Shown: one piece after another, positions 54,524 to 64,000 of the stretch
Layout: the number at the start of each line of letters is the position of its first letter
Position numbering within the stretch: the first letter of the stretch is position 1
Translations under genes and position numbers: made by a program
Assembly: GCA_030018435.1 (NCBI GenBank)
Contig: JASEEY010000002.1
Coordinates: forward strand, 1-64,000
DNA from: Methanocellales archaeon
GTDB taxonomy: Archaea > Halobacteriota > UBA148 > JAUWXC01
Length of the DNA: 64,000 nt
Direction of reading: 5' to 3'
The notes under the pieces: model-generated
Seen by the model: only the letters and a program-made list of their open reading frames with translations
The model's database searches: none
What the model was told of the DNA's origin: nothing

Positions 54524-57319
54524 ATGGGTGCATTTGACCTCCTAGATCCCAGGATTCAAGAGGCGCTTAGGGAAAGGAATTTTTTAGCGCCTACGAAACC
54601 ACAGGAGTTAGCTATTCCTCCAATATCAGAGGGCGAAAACGTACTGCTCATAGCGCCCACTGGCGCAGGCAAAACCGAGGCGGCTGTTTTGCCCATCTTT
54701 CATCGGTTGTTGGATAAGAGGAAGAAGGGCATCTCTGCACTCTACATCACGCCGCTCAGAGCGCTGAACAGGGACATGCTCCGGAGAATGGAGTGGTGGA
54801 GCGCCAAGTTGGGCATCGGCATCTCCGTCAGGCATGGCGATACTTCTGCACAGGAGCGCAGGAGACAGGTTTTGCATCCACCAGATATATTGATCACGAC
54901 GCCCGAGACGTTGCAGGCGATGTTCACGGGCAGGAGACTAAGGGAAATACTAGCAGGCGTGTCATACGTCATCGTCGATGAGGTTCACGAGTTAGCAGGA
55001 TCCAAAAGGGGTGCACAGCTTGCTATCGGTCTGGAGAGATTGGTCGAGATTGCAGGAGAGTTTCAGCGTGTGGGATTGTCTGCAACGGTGGGAAGGCCAG
55101 AAGAGGTGGCAAAATTCCTAGTCGGGACGAATAGAAGTGCGGAAGTCATTGAGGTCTCGATTGCCAAGTCGCTGAACTTCGAGGTGATCAGTCCTGAACC
55201 GATGCGTCAGGATTTCAAGGATGCAAAAAAATTAGTAACGTCGCCTGAGATGGCGGCGCATCTGCGATATATTAGCTCCATAGTTCAGCAGAAGAAATCC
55301 ACGCTTATCTTCGTCAACACCAGGCAGTCTGCAGAGGCGCTTGGCTCGCGATTTCATCTGCTTGGAGCTGACATTGGCGTGCACCACAGCTCCCTCTCAA
55401 AGGAGACGAGAATAGATGCAGAGGATGCGTTTAAGAGGGGCGACATCAAAGCGTTGATTTGTACATCTTCAATGGAGCTGGGCATCGACATCGGCGACAT
55501 CGAGCACATTGTTCAGTATGCATCACCTAGGCAGGTAACTCGCTTGCTCCAGCGAGTAGGGCGCTCAGGACATAAGTTAGATGAGATATCTAGGGGGACG
55601 ATAGTCGCAACCCATCCGGACGACATCGCCGAATCATGGGCTATCACGCGCAGGGCATACGCTGGAGAAATTGAGCCAATTGAGCTTCATGCCGCCGGCG
55701 ATGCGCTCGCGAATCAAATTTGTGGAATTGCGTTAGACCTTGGAAAGATGGACATTGATAGCCTTCACAAAATCATTTGCAGAGCCTACCCATTCCGGGA
55801 TATAACGCGTGCTCAGTTGCTTAAAACAATTCAACAATTAAGCGAGCAGCGATTGCTCTGGTTAGAGGGAAACAACATAGGACGCAAAAGAAGAACTTGG
55901 CAGTATTTCTACGAGAATCTCTCCATGATTCCAGACGAGAAGCGATACGAAATATACGATGTAATTCGTCGTCGTCCCGTGGGCAGTCTGGATGAAGCAT
56001 TTGTGGTTAACTTTGCATCTCCCGGAAAAACGTTCATCACCAAAGGTGACATGTGGCGCATACTGGAGTTGTCAGAGGGCGAGATAAAGGTGGAGCCAGT
56101 TGAGACGCCAAGCGGAGAGATACCTTCCTGGGCGGGTGAGGAGATTCCCGTGCCATATGAGGTGGCACAGGAGGTCGGACACATCAGAGCAAAAATTGCC
56201 AACATGTTGAATAGGTCGGATGAGGCGATAGTTAGGGAACTAAGAAAGACCTACCCAACTGATGCATTCGGCGTTAAAAAAGTGATAGAATTGGTCCGGG
56301 CACAAGATCAGGGTGGGTTCCCGCTTCCAACGGATGAGCGCATCACCATCGAGGGTGATGATACATCGGTCATCATCAATGCGTGCTTTGGGCACAAGGT
56401 GAACGAGACGTTAGGAAGGGTCATTGCGTCATTGCTAACTGCGCGCTTTGGCAGCAGCGTGGCGATGCAAGTTGACCCATACAGGATCAAACTGAAACTA
56501 CCCAAGCAACTGTCATTGGCAGAGATACGCAATCTTATCTCAAACATCAAACCCGAATACATAGGGCCTATCATCGAGATGACGCTCAAAAATACCTCGC
56601 TGTTAAAGTGGAAGATCGTTCACGTTGCAAGGAAGTTCGGCGCTCTGAATCATGATATTGATTACTCGCACATCAGTATGGACAAATTGCTCGGCATTTT
56701 TTATGGCACGCCCATGTACGAAGAGACCGTGCGAGAGATATTCCACGATAAATTAGATGTTCGCAGGGCAGAGGAAGTACTAAAAAGGGTGCGCAGCGGT
56801 GAGGTAGAACTTGCCTCATCCAATCTCAGTCCAATCGGACTTGCATGCGTACCATCTGGCGTGGAGTTAATCGCTCCTGAGAGGGCTGACGAATCGATCT
56901 TGCTCGCGCTCAAGGAACGCATCTTTAACGATAGAGTTATACTTTTCTGTGTCAACTGCAAGAAATGGAAATGTCTCAAAAAGGTGGCTCATGTTTCACA
57001 AACGCCACACTGTCCTCTCTGTGAGTCCAGAATGATAGCTGCGCTCAAGCCTTGGGAAGGAGAGGAGATTAAACTTACTCAGAGAGTCAACAAACTAAAA
57101 TCAAAAGATGACAAGGCGAGGGTGCGCAGGGTGTTCAGAAATGCAAACCTCGTTCTCTCGCATGGAAAAGCTGCAGTCATCGCGTTGGCAGGTCGAGGGC
57201 TTGGTCCAGAAATGGCTTCGCGGGTGATTCAAAGGCAAAGAGAGGATGAGGCATCGTTTTACAAAGATATACTAAAAGCCGAGCGGGCATATATGAGAAC
57301 GAGGCGCTTCTGGGATTGA
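54524..57319 (+). CDS. lhr: Lhr-type DEAD/DEAH helicase
   Basis: APTGAGKTEAA, DEVHEL, LSATVGRPEEV, QRVGRSGH; four-Cys motif near C terminus (CVNCKKWKC...CPLC). Confidence 0.93.
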   Translation: MGAFDLLDPRIQEALRERNFLAPTKPQELAIPPISEGENVLLIAPTGAGKTEAAVLPIFHRLLDKRKKGISALYITPLRALNRDMLRRMEWWSAKLGIGISVRHGDTSAQERRRQVLHPPDILITTPETLQAMFTGRRLREILAGVSYVIVDEVHELAGSKRGAQLAIGLERLVEIAGEFQRVGLSATVGRPEEVAKFLVGTNRSAEVIEVSIAKSLNFEVISPEPMRQDFKDAKKLVTSPEMAAHLRYISSIVQQKKSTLIFVNTRQSAEALGSRFHLLGADIGVHHSSLSKETRIDAEDAFKRGDIKALICTSSMELGIDIGDIEHIVQYASPRQVTRLLQRVGRSGHKLDEISRGTIVATHPDDIAESWAITRRAYAGEIEPIELHAAGDALANQICGIALDLGKMDIDSLHKIICRAYPFRDITRAQLLKTIQQLSEQRLLWLEGNNIGRKRRTWQYFYENLSMIPDEKRYEIYDVIRRRPVGSLDEAFVVNFASPGKTFITKGDMWRILELSEGEIKVEPVETPSGEIPSWAGEEIPVPYEVAQEVGHIRAKIANMLNRSDEAIVRELRKTYPTDAFGVKKVIELVRAQDQGGFPLPTDERITIEGDDTSVIINACFGHKVNETLGRVIASLLTARFGSSVAMQVDPYRIKLKLPKQLSLAEIRNLISNIKPEYIGPIIEMTLKNTSLLKWKIVHVARKFGALNHDIDYSHISMDKLLGIFYGTPMYEETVREIFHDKLDVRRAEEVLKRVRSGEVELASSNLSPIGLACVPSGVELIAPERADESILLALKERIFNDRVILFCVNCKKWKCLKKVAHVSQTPHCPLCESRMIAALKPWEGEEIKLTQRVNKLKSKDDKARVRRVFRNANLVLSHGKAAVIALAGRGLGPEMASRVIQRQREDEASFYKDILKAERAYMRTRRFWD

Positions 57320-57358
57320 TGTGAACTTCATTGATCGGTGATGTGCGCCACACCACGC

Positions 57359-58072
57359 TTACACTTTGTTTAAACTACGCGTAATCTGCGTCATGCTTTC
57401 CGTTCTATCGACGTCGTACCCAACCCATCTGGTTGCTTTCGCCTCTAATCCCATTGCCCGAATGGAAAACTTGTCATTTTCCTCTTTGATTTCAATCGCA
57501 CCATCGAACAATTTTTTGAGCGTTGCAACCGTCTTATCGTCATGCATGCCAGCCTCGAGCACATAAACGCCAAGAGCTTCTGCGGCTTTAATCCTGCCGG
57601 TGAAAACGTGTAAAAACCTGAAGACGGTTTGCAAATTGGAATACATCAGCATCGTCGACAGTGAGTTAACGATCAGTCTCGTTTTTCGAATTCTATCTGC
57701 TTGAAATTGCTCCAACAATTGACTTATTTTGACCCCAATCCCAGTTATGTCCAATGGGCTGGGGGCCATCTTTATGTTGGGTGTATCCGAGACTCTTATG
57801 CCCAGAGATGTCGAGACACAGTCCACAATTCCAAGTCGCTCTCTGTTTATCTCCAACTCATGTTGTTTAAACCATTTCAATACGCCGCTACCCGTCTCTT
57901 CCGTTGTCACGAGAATGACGCTCTCTCCTCTCGTTAAGCCCGCATACAAAATGTTGTAAATCAGGGCATCTTTCCTACACATCGCCGGTCCGATCAGCAT
58001 TATGTTTGATCCGCCCTGGGCCTCACCTAGGACTTTATCCAGTTCCGCTATTCCAAGCTTGTATTCAGACAT
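57359..58072 (-). CDS. KaiC/RecA-superfamily ATPase-like regulator
   Basis: LDKVLGEAQGGSNIMLIGPAMCRKDALIYNILYAGL; degenerate Walker A. Confidence 0.75.
   Translation of the reverse strand: MSEYKLGIAELDKVLGEAQGGSNIMLIGPAMCRKDALIYNILYAGLTRGESVILVTTEETGSGVLKWFKQHELEINRERLGIVDCVSTSLGIRVSDTPNIKMAPSPLDITGIGVKISQLLEQFQADRIRKTRLIVNSLSTMLMYSNLQTVFRFLHVFTGRIKAAEALGVYVLEAGMHDDKTVATLKKLFDGAIEIKEENDKFSIRAMGLEAKATRWVGYDVDRTESMTQITRSLNKV
57360..57383 (+). repeat. Dispersed palindromic repeat copy (TACACTTTGTTTAAACTACGCGTA)
   Basis: 22/24 identical to copy at 10016; encodes the last residues and stop of the KaiC-like gene on the minus strand. Confidence 0.75.
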
Positions 58073-58293
58073 GTAACTCGTTTTTAGTGTTTTTTAGAAT
58101 GATTTAGGGTGGTGTTTGTTTTATATATAATTTTCCGTACATTTCTGTACAGGCGCACAGGTTCATTACTGGGGCCGCAGAATTTACTTTTCGATTTGCT
58201 GCAGTCACGAATGTAGGTTATAAAAATGTGTTCAATATTTAAAATACTTAAAGATTCTGATTTTGCTTTTCACTATAACAATGGCGGTCGAAA

Positions 58294-59226
58294 TCACTTC
58301 ATCATCTCAGACCTGAGTTCGCCCATCGTAGCTATGCGCTCCGCAAATACATCGTGCTGATGAATGCTCTCCTCGTTGACTTGCTTGATCGTCACGATTG
58401 AATCATCTGGTATGTCCGGAAACGTTTGCACGATCATTTGTGCCATCAGCCTGACGCAATCCTCTGCAAATTTGGGATTTTTGTGCGCCATCTCTGTGAC
58501 AAAGACCTCATCAGGGCGTTTCAATAATTCATAAATCTGTGAGCTCATCGAGTTCTTTATCATATCGATCAGTTTTTCCATCCTGACATCATGCTCATCA
58601 TGCACCTCGATGGAGATCGATCCTTTTCCTCTTTGGTTATGCGTAGCCATTGGAATTTTATCGAGAAATGTATTGATTGTTTTTTCTGGCACGTTTAACT
58701 TTTGCAATTCGCTTTTAGCCTTCTCGCGCATGATTTCCTGCACACAAGGGCAGGCGGTCATGCCAACCACTTCTACGCCGACGGTCTTTCTGATATCCTC
58801 CTCTGCCCTGGTGGCAACCGCGCCAGCGAAGATGTTCACAACTTCTTGGCATTTAGTTTTCGTCTTGGGCGTTTGATGCTTGACGATGTATTCGCTTCTC
58901 ATCCTTACCTCTGCTTTAGAAGCATATTCGTGCCGATTAAGCAGGCGGCGCGCCACCTCGCTGCAAAGTTCTTCGATTTCATAAACGGGTGCAGCTATCG
59001 CTTCTTCCAGCACCTCATCGATCGCCTCAAAATTGCGTGACAGGTTGGCGCCTTTCCTATCGGAAGGCAGGTCCACAAATACGTCAAATGTGGAAATTAA
59101 GATGACAGGTCTCTTCCCTTCTCTGGCGACCTCTACGAGTTTCTTCACGTTGGTGACGCCCACTCTTGTCAGATCAATCTGAACATCTGGGTATCTTGCC
59201 TGTGCATCTGGTAAACGCATGCTCAA
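58294..59226 (-). CDS. mptA: GTP cyclohydrolase MptA/FolE2 type
   Basis: [13 protein letters not shown] and [15 protein letters not shown] motifs. Confidence 0.92.
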   Translation of the reverse strand: MSMRLPDAQARYPDVQIDLTRVGVTNVKKLVEVAREGKRPVILISTFDVFVDLPSDRKGANLSRNFEAIDEVLEEAIAAPVYEIEELCSEVARRLLNRHEYASKAEVRMRSEYIVKHQTPKTKTKCQEVVNIFAGAVATRAEEDIRKTVGVEVVGMTACPCVQEIMREKAKSELQKLNVPEKTINTFLDKIPMATHNQRGKGSISIEVHDEHDVRMEKLIDMIKNSMSSQIYELLKRPDEVFVTEMAHKNPKFAEDCVRLMAQMIVQTFPDIPDDSIVTIKQVNEESIHQHDVFAERIATMGELRSEMMK

Positions 59227-59879
59227 TGCCTCAACATTGGATATGGTTTTAAAACGCTGCCTGCAACCAAACTCAATTTCCTGCCAATCCGCGCAAAGCT
59301 GTTCATCGCCATCACCAATCCGCCGGCTCTTCCTGCCGCTATCTTCTCATCCTTATCTATTTTTTCCATTAGTTCTTTCTGGAGATTAAGCACATCATCA
59401 TATTGCTTCACGACTTTCTTGGCCCTTTTTCTATCCTCTTTCTCCAGGGCATCAAGTGCATTGTCAAACATATCCGCAATGATTTGGTTGGCCTTTTCCA
59501 ATATCTCTGAGTATTTCTCACCTTTTTCATATCTTATTCTGCCGCCAATGCGCATCTTGGCCAACACGCAAACATAGTCCGCCATCGATTCCAATAACGA
59601 TGCCAGATCTATCATGGAAAAAGCGATCGTGACATCTACGGGAACCATCGATGTCGCGACATATTTTAATGAATTCTCTCTAATTTTCACTTCCTTGGCG
59701 TTGACTTCATCATCCCTCTTCAAAACTCTCTGCACCAACTCCTTGTCTCTGGTCAGTATCGCTATCCATACGTCCTTGTACATCTCCCTGGAGATTTTGT
59801 ACATATCCCTGATGTCGCTTGACAGCTCCTGGAGCTCAATGTTCCCCTTTACGATCTCCCTTATCAATTTAAAGACCAT
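59223..59879 (-). CDS. PhoU-like phosphate regulator
   Basis: Helical PhoU-like sequence adjacent to Na/Pi transporter. Confidence 0.78.
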   Translation of the reverse strand: MVFKLIREIVKGNIELQELSSDIRDMYKISREMYKDVWIAILTRDKELVQRVLKRDDEVNAKEVKIRENSLKYVATSMVPVDVTIAFSMIDLASLLESMADYVCVLAKMRIGGRIRYEKGEKYSEILEKANQIIADMFDNALDALEKEDRKRAKKVVKQYDDVLNLQKELMEKIDKDEKIAAGRAGGLVMAMNSFARIGRKLSLVAGSVLKPYPMLRH

Positions 59880-59888
59880 TCGTCCACC

Positions 59889-60917
59889 TCAACATAGCAA
59901 CGTTATCATCATAGCAGGTATTATGAAGAACGCTATGATTATATAGATTATTGCATAGCTCCCATGCGCTTGCACGGCATCAGCCAGTCGTTCGGCAATT
60001 CCTATTGGCACCTTTTTTAATGGATACCATATACATGTTCCGATTACGTTGAAGAATAGGTGTGCAAGGGCAGCTGCTATGGCTATCGTATTCCCTGTCG
60101 CTAGGGCTGCTATTAGAGCAGTCACCGTCGTGCCGATGTTCGCTCCCAGTGCGTATGGAAATACCATTGCTGTAGTTGCTAAACCAGCTCCAGCGAGCGG
60201 AACTGCCAACGAGAGTACGATGCTACTGCTTTGAACGATCGATGTGAATACCATGCCCGTTGCAAAACTCTTTTTTGAGTTGCCAAATGTCGTGTCTATC
60301 GCCCTTCTCAATCTACCAGTCATTATGACCTTCATGGAATCTGTCATGAGTTTCAACCCGACGAATAATAAAATAATGAATGCAATCATCAAGACGATGG
60401 GAGGGATATGTCGCGCGAAAACGTCTACGATGGGTCCGGTTACAATCTTCACAGGACTTGGAAATTTGACTGCCTCTTTTCCGACCAATGACGTGGCAAG
60501 GCTACTTGATACTATGCCCAGAAAATTCGTATAATACTGAAGAGGGAAAATTATCAGAACAGCCAGAATGTTAAAGACATCATCTACCGTACTGGCTGCA
60601 AAGGCCCTCTTGAACTCTGCCTTCCGTGTGATGTGTCCCAAGGAGACCAATGTATTTGTCACGGTCGTGCCCATGTTTGCACCCATTATAATTGGTATTG
60701 CCGTTCCTAGGTCCAGAGTACCGCTGGCTACCAGGGCTACGACCATGGAAGTCGTTGCGCTGCTGCTTTGAATCAGGGACGTTGCCAGCATGCCAGCAAA
60801 TAACCCTGCTATGGGATTGGGCACACTTCCGAGCACGAGGTCTGCAAAGGGTTTTCCCATAGCCTTTGCTGCATCACCCATCCCGACGATTGATATAAGA
60901 AAGATATATAAACCCAC
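59889..60917 (-). CDS. Na/Pi cotransporter (NptA/PNaS family)
   Basis: Duplicated QSSSATTSMVVALVASG / QSSSIVLSLAVPLAGAG motif. Confidence 0.92.
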   Translation of the reverse strand: MGLYIFLISIVGMGDAAKAMGKPFADLVLGSVPNPIAGLFAGMLATSLIQSSSATTSMVVALVASGTLDLGTAIPIIMGANMGTTVTNTLVSLGHITRKAEFKRAFAASTVDDVFNILAVLIIFPLQYYTNFLGIVSSSLATSLVGKEAVKFPSPVKIVTGPIVDVFARHIPPIVLMIAFIILLFVGLKLMTDSMKVIMTGRLRRAIDTTFGNSKKSFATGMVFTSIVQSSSIVLSLAVPLAGAGLATTAMVFPYALGANIGTTVTALIAALATGNTIAIAAALAHLFFNVIGTCIWYPLKKVPIGIAERLADAVQAHGSYAIIYIIIAFFIIPAMMITLLC

Positions 60918-60996
60918 GATGAAAATTATTGCCTTTTTTCTATCCTCTATACTACTACCTCCCGATGAACCTACGAATCAATTCCATATAAAAATC

Positions 60997-61548
60997 TCAT
61001 TTCCTTTTCTTCCTCTCCTCTTTAATCAGCTGATACACATGTCCTTTGAAGTTTGTCCCAATCAACTCTGTAAGGGTATCTGTAACACTGGATGCAAATG
61101 AGACCATATCCGCATCGGTGATGATGCCGAGCAATTTGCCATCCTCGACGACGGGTAATCTTCGTATGTCCTTCTCCAGCATTTTTTGCGCCGCACTTGA
61201 TATACTCTCATCGGGTTTGATGGTAACAAGTGGTTGAGACATCACGTCCTTTAACATCACTGAGTCAGGTGCTATGCCCTTGGACATGACCTTTTGTATC
61301 ATATCTCGTTCAGTCACGATGCCGATGGGTTTGTCATCCTCGGTTATTACCAGGCTGCCTATCTTGCGCTCCGCCATCTTTCGCGCCCCTTCTGATGCCT
61401 TCATGTTACCATCAGCTGTGATGACATTTGTGGTCATGATCTCCCGCACAGGCATCTTCATTGCCATTCTGTTTAGGCACTTATCGCAGTAAATCTGCTC
61501 GGACTCAATTGGTATGGGTGCTCCACAAAATGCACAAATTCTTCCCAT
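60997..61548 (-). CDS. CBS-domain pair protein with N-terminal zinc ribbon
   Basis: CAFCGAPI...YCDKC; two CBS motifs. Confidence 0.88.
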   Translation of the reverse strand: MGRICAFCGAPIPIESEQIYCDKCLNRMAMKMPVREIMTTNVITADGNMKASEGARKMAERKIGSLVITEDDKPIGIVTERDMIQKVMSKGIAPDSVMLKDVMSQPLVTIKPDESISSAAQKMLEKDIRRLPVVEDGKLLGIITDADMVSFASSVTDTLTELIGTNFKGHVYQLIKEERKKRK

Positions 61549-61663
61549 ATCTTCACCTTTCTTTCATTAAATTATTGTCTTGTTTTGTGTTATATACTTG
61601 ATGTTATTTGCGGCTTTAGAAGAAAGTGTTTTATAATCTGATGCACAATTAACAACTGGTATT

Positions 61664-61708
61664 ATGATGAAAGAAAGTAAAGCGAGGGATCGCCTTTTAC
61701 TACATTGA
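61664..61708 (+). promoter_or_regulatory. Putative leuA leader peptide [14 protein letters not shown] with hairpin
   Basis: Codons CTT TTA CTA in tandem; stop 16 nt before leuA ATG; GCGA-GGGA-TCGC hairpin at 61682-61693. Confidence 0.4.
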
Positions 61709-61724
61709 GTCGATTTGCAAGGGC

Positions 61725-63224
61725 ATGCCTAAAAACGTTAAGATATTTGATACCACGCTCAGGGATGGGGAGCAAACGCCTGGTGTATCTTTAACATCTC
61801 ATAACAAGCTCGTTATAGCGCATCAACTGGATAAATTGGGCGTTGACATAATCGAGGTTGGCTTTCCGATTGCATCGAAGGGCGAAAAGGAATCAGTGAG
61901 AAAAATCGCTCATGCTGGGCTCAGTTCAAAGATATGTGGACTAGCTAGGGTGACCAAATCCGATATCGATGCATGTCTGGATTGTGGAGTGAACATAGTC
62001 CATACCTTCATCCCAACCTCGGACATCCAGGTCAAGTACACGATCAAGAAGAGCAGGGAAGAAGTACTGCAGCTTGCGGTGGAGGCGGTGGAGTACATCA
62101 AAAAACATGGTGTAACGTGCCTCTTCTCTGCCATGGATGCTACCAGGACTGACATGGATTACCTGCTCAAGGTCTATCAGAGCGTTGAAAAGGCTGGCGC
62201 AGACATCATCAACGTTCCGGACACCGTGGGCGTGATGATACCATCGGCGATGCATAAATTCATCGGCCAAATTCACGATGCGGTAAAGGTCCCCATCGAC
62301 ATACACTGTCATAACGATTTTGGGCTGGCTGTAGCGAATTCTCTAGCGGCGGTAGAAGCGGGAGCGCGACAGGTTCAGGTGACCGTCAACGGTCTTGGCG
62401 AACGCGCAGGAAATGCTTCCTTGGAAGAAACGGTCATGAGTCTTCATTCCATCTATGGTGTCAAAACGAACATCAAAACCAAGTATCTGGTTGAGACGTC
62501 GCGATTAGTGGAGCGTCTGTCTGGAATTCACGTACCGCCTAACACGCCCGTGGTTGGGGAAAATGCCTTCTCCCATGAATCCGGCATTCATACACATGGC
62601 GTGCTCAGGAGAGCAGAGACCTTTGAGCCAGGGGTGATGACACCTGAAATGGTGGGGCACAAACGCCGCATAGTAGTTGGAAAGCATGCCGGGAAGCATG
62701 CTGTGAAGAAAACGTTGCATGAAGTCGGATTGAGGCCGACTGATGCGCAGCTTGATGAAATAATGCAACGTATAAAGGACTTGGGCGACAAAGGGAAACG
62801 CGTGACGGATGCAGACCTTTACGCGATTGCTGAAGCCGTCATGGGCGAAGTGACCAAAGGGGAGCAGGCGATTGTGCTAGAGGAGGTCTCGGTTATGACC
62901 GGCAGCAAGATCACACCCACCGCTGTGATCAAAGCAAAGGTTCACGGAAGGCAAAAAAGAGGAAGCCAGACCGGAGTTGGTCCAGTCGATGCTGCGCTGA
63001 AAGCGGTGCAAGCCATTCTTGGAAAGAAGGCCAAAATAAAATTGCGGGATTTTAGATTAGAGGCTATCACTGGCGGTTCTGATGCGCTGGCTGAGGTGAC
63101 GATTGGCGTGGAGGATGAAAAGGGGAATATCGTCACCGCAAGAGCTGCACGCGAGGACATCGTCATGGCGTCTGTGGAAGCATTAGTAAGCGCGATAAAC
63201 AGGCTGATGCTGACGAAACGATGA
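61725..63224 (+). CDS. leuA: 2-isopropylmalate synthase (LeuA-like; homocitrate/citramalate synthase family)
   Basis: [38 protein letters not shown]-terminal regulatory domain. Confidence 0.9.
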   Translation: MPKNVKIFDTTLRDGEQTPGVSLTSHNKLVIAHQLDKLGVDIIEVGFPIASKGEKESVRKIAHAGLSSKICGLARVTKSDIDACLDCGVNIVHTFIPTSDIQVKYTIKKSREEVLQLAVEAVEYIKKHGVTCLFSAMDATRTDMDYLLKVYQSVEKAGADIINVPDTVGVMIPSAMHKFIGQIHDAVKVPIDIHCHNDFGLAVANSLAAVEAGARQVQVTVNGLGERAGNASLEETVMSLHSIYGVKTNIKTKYLVETSRLVERLSGIHVPPNTPVVGENAFSHESGIHTHGVLRRAETFEPGVMTPEMVGHKRRIVVGKHAGKHAVKKTLHEVGLRPTDAQLDEIMQRIKDLGDKGKRVTDADLYAIAEAVMGEVTKGEQAIVLEEVSVMTGSKITPTAVIKAKVHGRQKRGSQTGVGPVDAALKAVQAILGKKAKIKLRDFRLEAITGGSDALAEVTIGVEDEKGNIVTARAAREDIVMASVEALVSAINRLMLTKR

Positions 63225-63248
63225 TGGTTAGCTCCAAGTTTTCAAGCT

Positions 63249-63515
63249 TTATTCGATCCAATGATATGCTTTACTCCTCGGCAGTATCTTTGCAACTAAG
63301 ATGTCTTTTTCCTTAATTACGTATATTGCTCTATAGTTTCCTATTCGTAGTCGATAGTATTCTTTTTTTGGTCCCACTAATTTCTTAATATCTGCTCTGG
63401 GCCTAGAATGATAAGGGTCTTCGCTCAAAGCCCTTTTGATACGTTGCTGTGTCTCCGCATGCAAGCTCTTGAGTTGTCGCCTTGCGGTGTCCGAAAGGAG
63501 AACATTATATTTCAT
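63249..63515 (-). CDS. RelE/ParE-family toxin
   Basis: YRLRIGNYRAIYVIKEKDILV; likely start MKYNVLL overlapping antitoxin stop. Confidence 0.88.
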   Translation of the reverse strand: MKYNVLLSDTARRQLKSLHAETQQRIKRALSEDPYHSRPRADIKKLVGPKKEYYRLRIGNYRAIYVIKEKDILVAKILPRSKAYHWIE

Positions 63516-63693
63516 CAAGAGGGGTAAACTCCTCTGTTTCAACTATGCGATCAATTTCTTCAAAAAAGGCGATCTTCCTTGCATTTTCCATCAACCGGCG
63601 GATAATCTCTTCGTAGGTCTCCCCCTTCTTCCCAAATTCCCGGAGCTCTTCACGGGTGTCCTTAGTGATTTGAATGGTAGTTGCTTCAGTCAA
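63505..63693 (-). CDS. Antitoxin, ribbon-helix-helix-like, partner of RelE-type toxin
   Basis: TTIQITKDTREELREFGKKGETYEEIIRRLM. Confidence 0.85.
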   Translation of the reverse strand: MTEATTIQITKDTREELREFGKKGETYEEIIRRLMENARKIAFFEEIDRIVETEEFTPLDEI

Positions 63694-63795
63694 TATGCAT
63701 CACCACTATATATATCTATATACTACTATATAAAGTTAAGTGGTATATATAATATTTCAATCCTTGTTTCACCACATTGCCGATACAACTTGTGA

Positions 63796-64000
63796 TCAAG
63801 CGACCTTTACTCCGAGCAATCTCTTCACGTCGCCTATTTTGTTCATAATGGTTGTGGTATCAGAGCCGGCGAAAAGTAGTCCACAAACCCTATTATCTTC
63901 ATCCAGTACGACTGAGCCGGAGTCCCCGCCCTTTGACATAGCTCCTGCGACCAGCTGATCCTTAAAGATCGCTGTTTTGCGTCCATATTGAACCCTTACA
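63796..64000 (-). CDS. C-terminal part of a trypsin-like serine protease-like protein, truncated by window edge
   Basis: VQYGRKTAIFKDQLVAGAMSKGGDSGSVVLDEDNRVCGLLFAGSDTTIMNKIGDVKRLLGVKVA*; GDSGS motif. Confidence 0.65.
   Translation of the reverse strand, partial: VRVQYGRKTAIFKDQLVAGAMSKGGDSGSVVLDEDNRVCGLLFAGSDTTTIMNKIGDVKRLLGVKVA

Noticed and set aside
1-64000. CRISPR array, prophage, transposon, or rRNA genes
   Set aside because: No regularly spaced direct repeats, transposase or phage proteins, and no rRNA sequence were recognised.

Overview
The window is an archaeal (euryarchaeal-type) chromosomal segment, almost entirely housekeeping genes and mostly on the minus strand. From left to right it holds: gltX and an isoprenoid/mevalonate cluster (polyprenyl synthase, RNase J-like nuclease, type II IPP isomerase, isopentenyl phosphate kinase, mevalonate kinase); MEMO-rps2-eno-rpoK-rpoN-rps9-rpl13-rpl18e-rpoD-rps11-rps4-rps13; truB-cmk-DUF106-adk-secY; the full S10/spc ribosomal protein operon from rpl15 to rpl3; a UPF0175/DUF3368 toxin-antitoxin pair; archease and rtcB; rps10-EF1A-EF2-rps7-rps12-nusA-rpl30e-rpoA2-rpoA1-rpoB-rpoH; an RPA-RPAP-phosphoesterase-Lhr cluster; KaiC-like, mptA, PhoU-like, Na/Pi transporter and CBS genes; leuA; a RelE-type TA pair; and a partial protease-like gene. 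Six tRNAs can be read directly. Four look intron-containing, including one with an apparent 45-nt insertion in the D-loop. I found no CRISPR array, rRNA gene, prophage, or transposase. The signals most worth a second look are: (1) a dispersed ~24-bp imperfect-palindrome repeat, at least 5 copies; (2) the tRNA-Leu(GAG) D-loop insertion and its 12-nt identity with the tRNA-Ser(TGA) intron; (3) the intron-bearing tRNA-Ser(TGA) placed 14 nt upstream of the tRNA ligase gene rtcB; (4) a possible leuA leader peptide with three consecutive Leu codons. All calls come from reading the sequence; no searches or folding programs were run.
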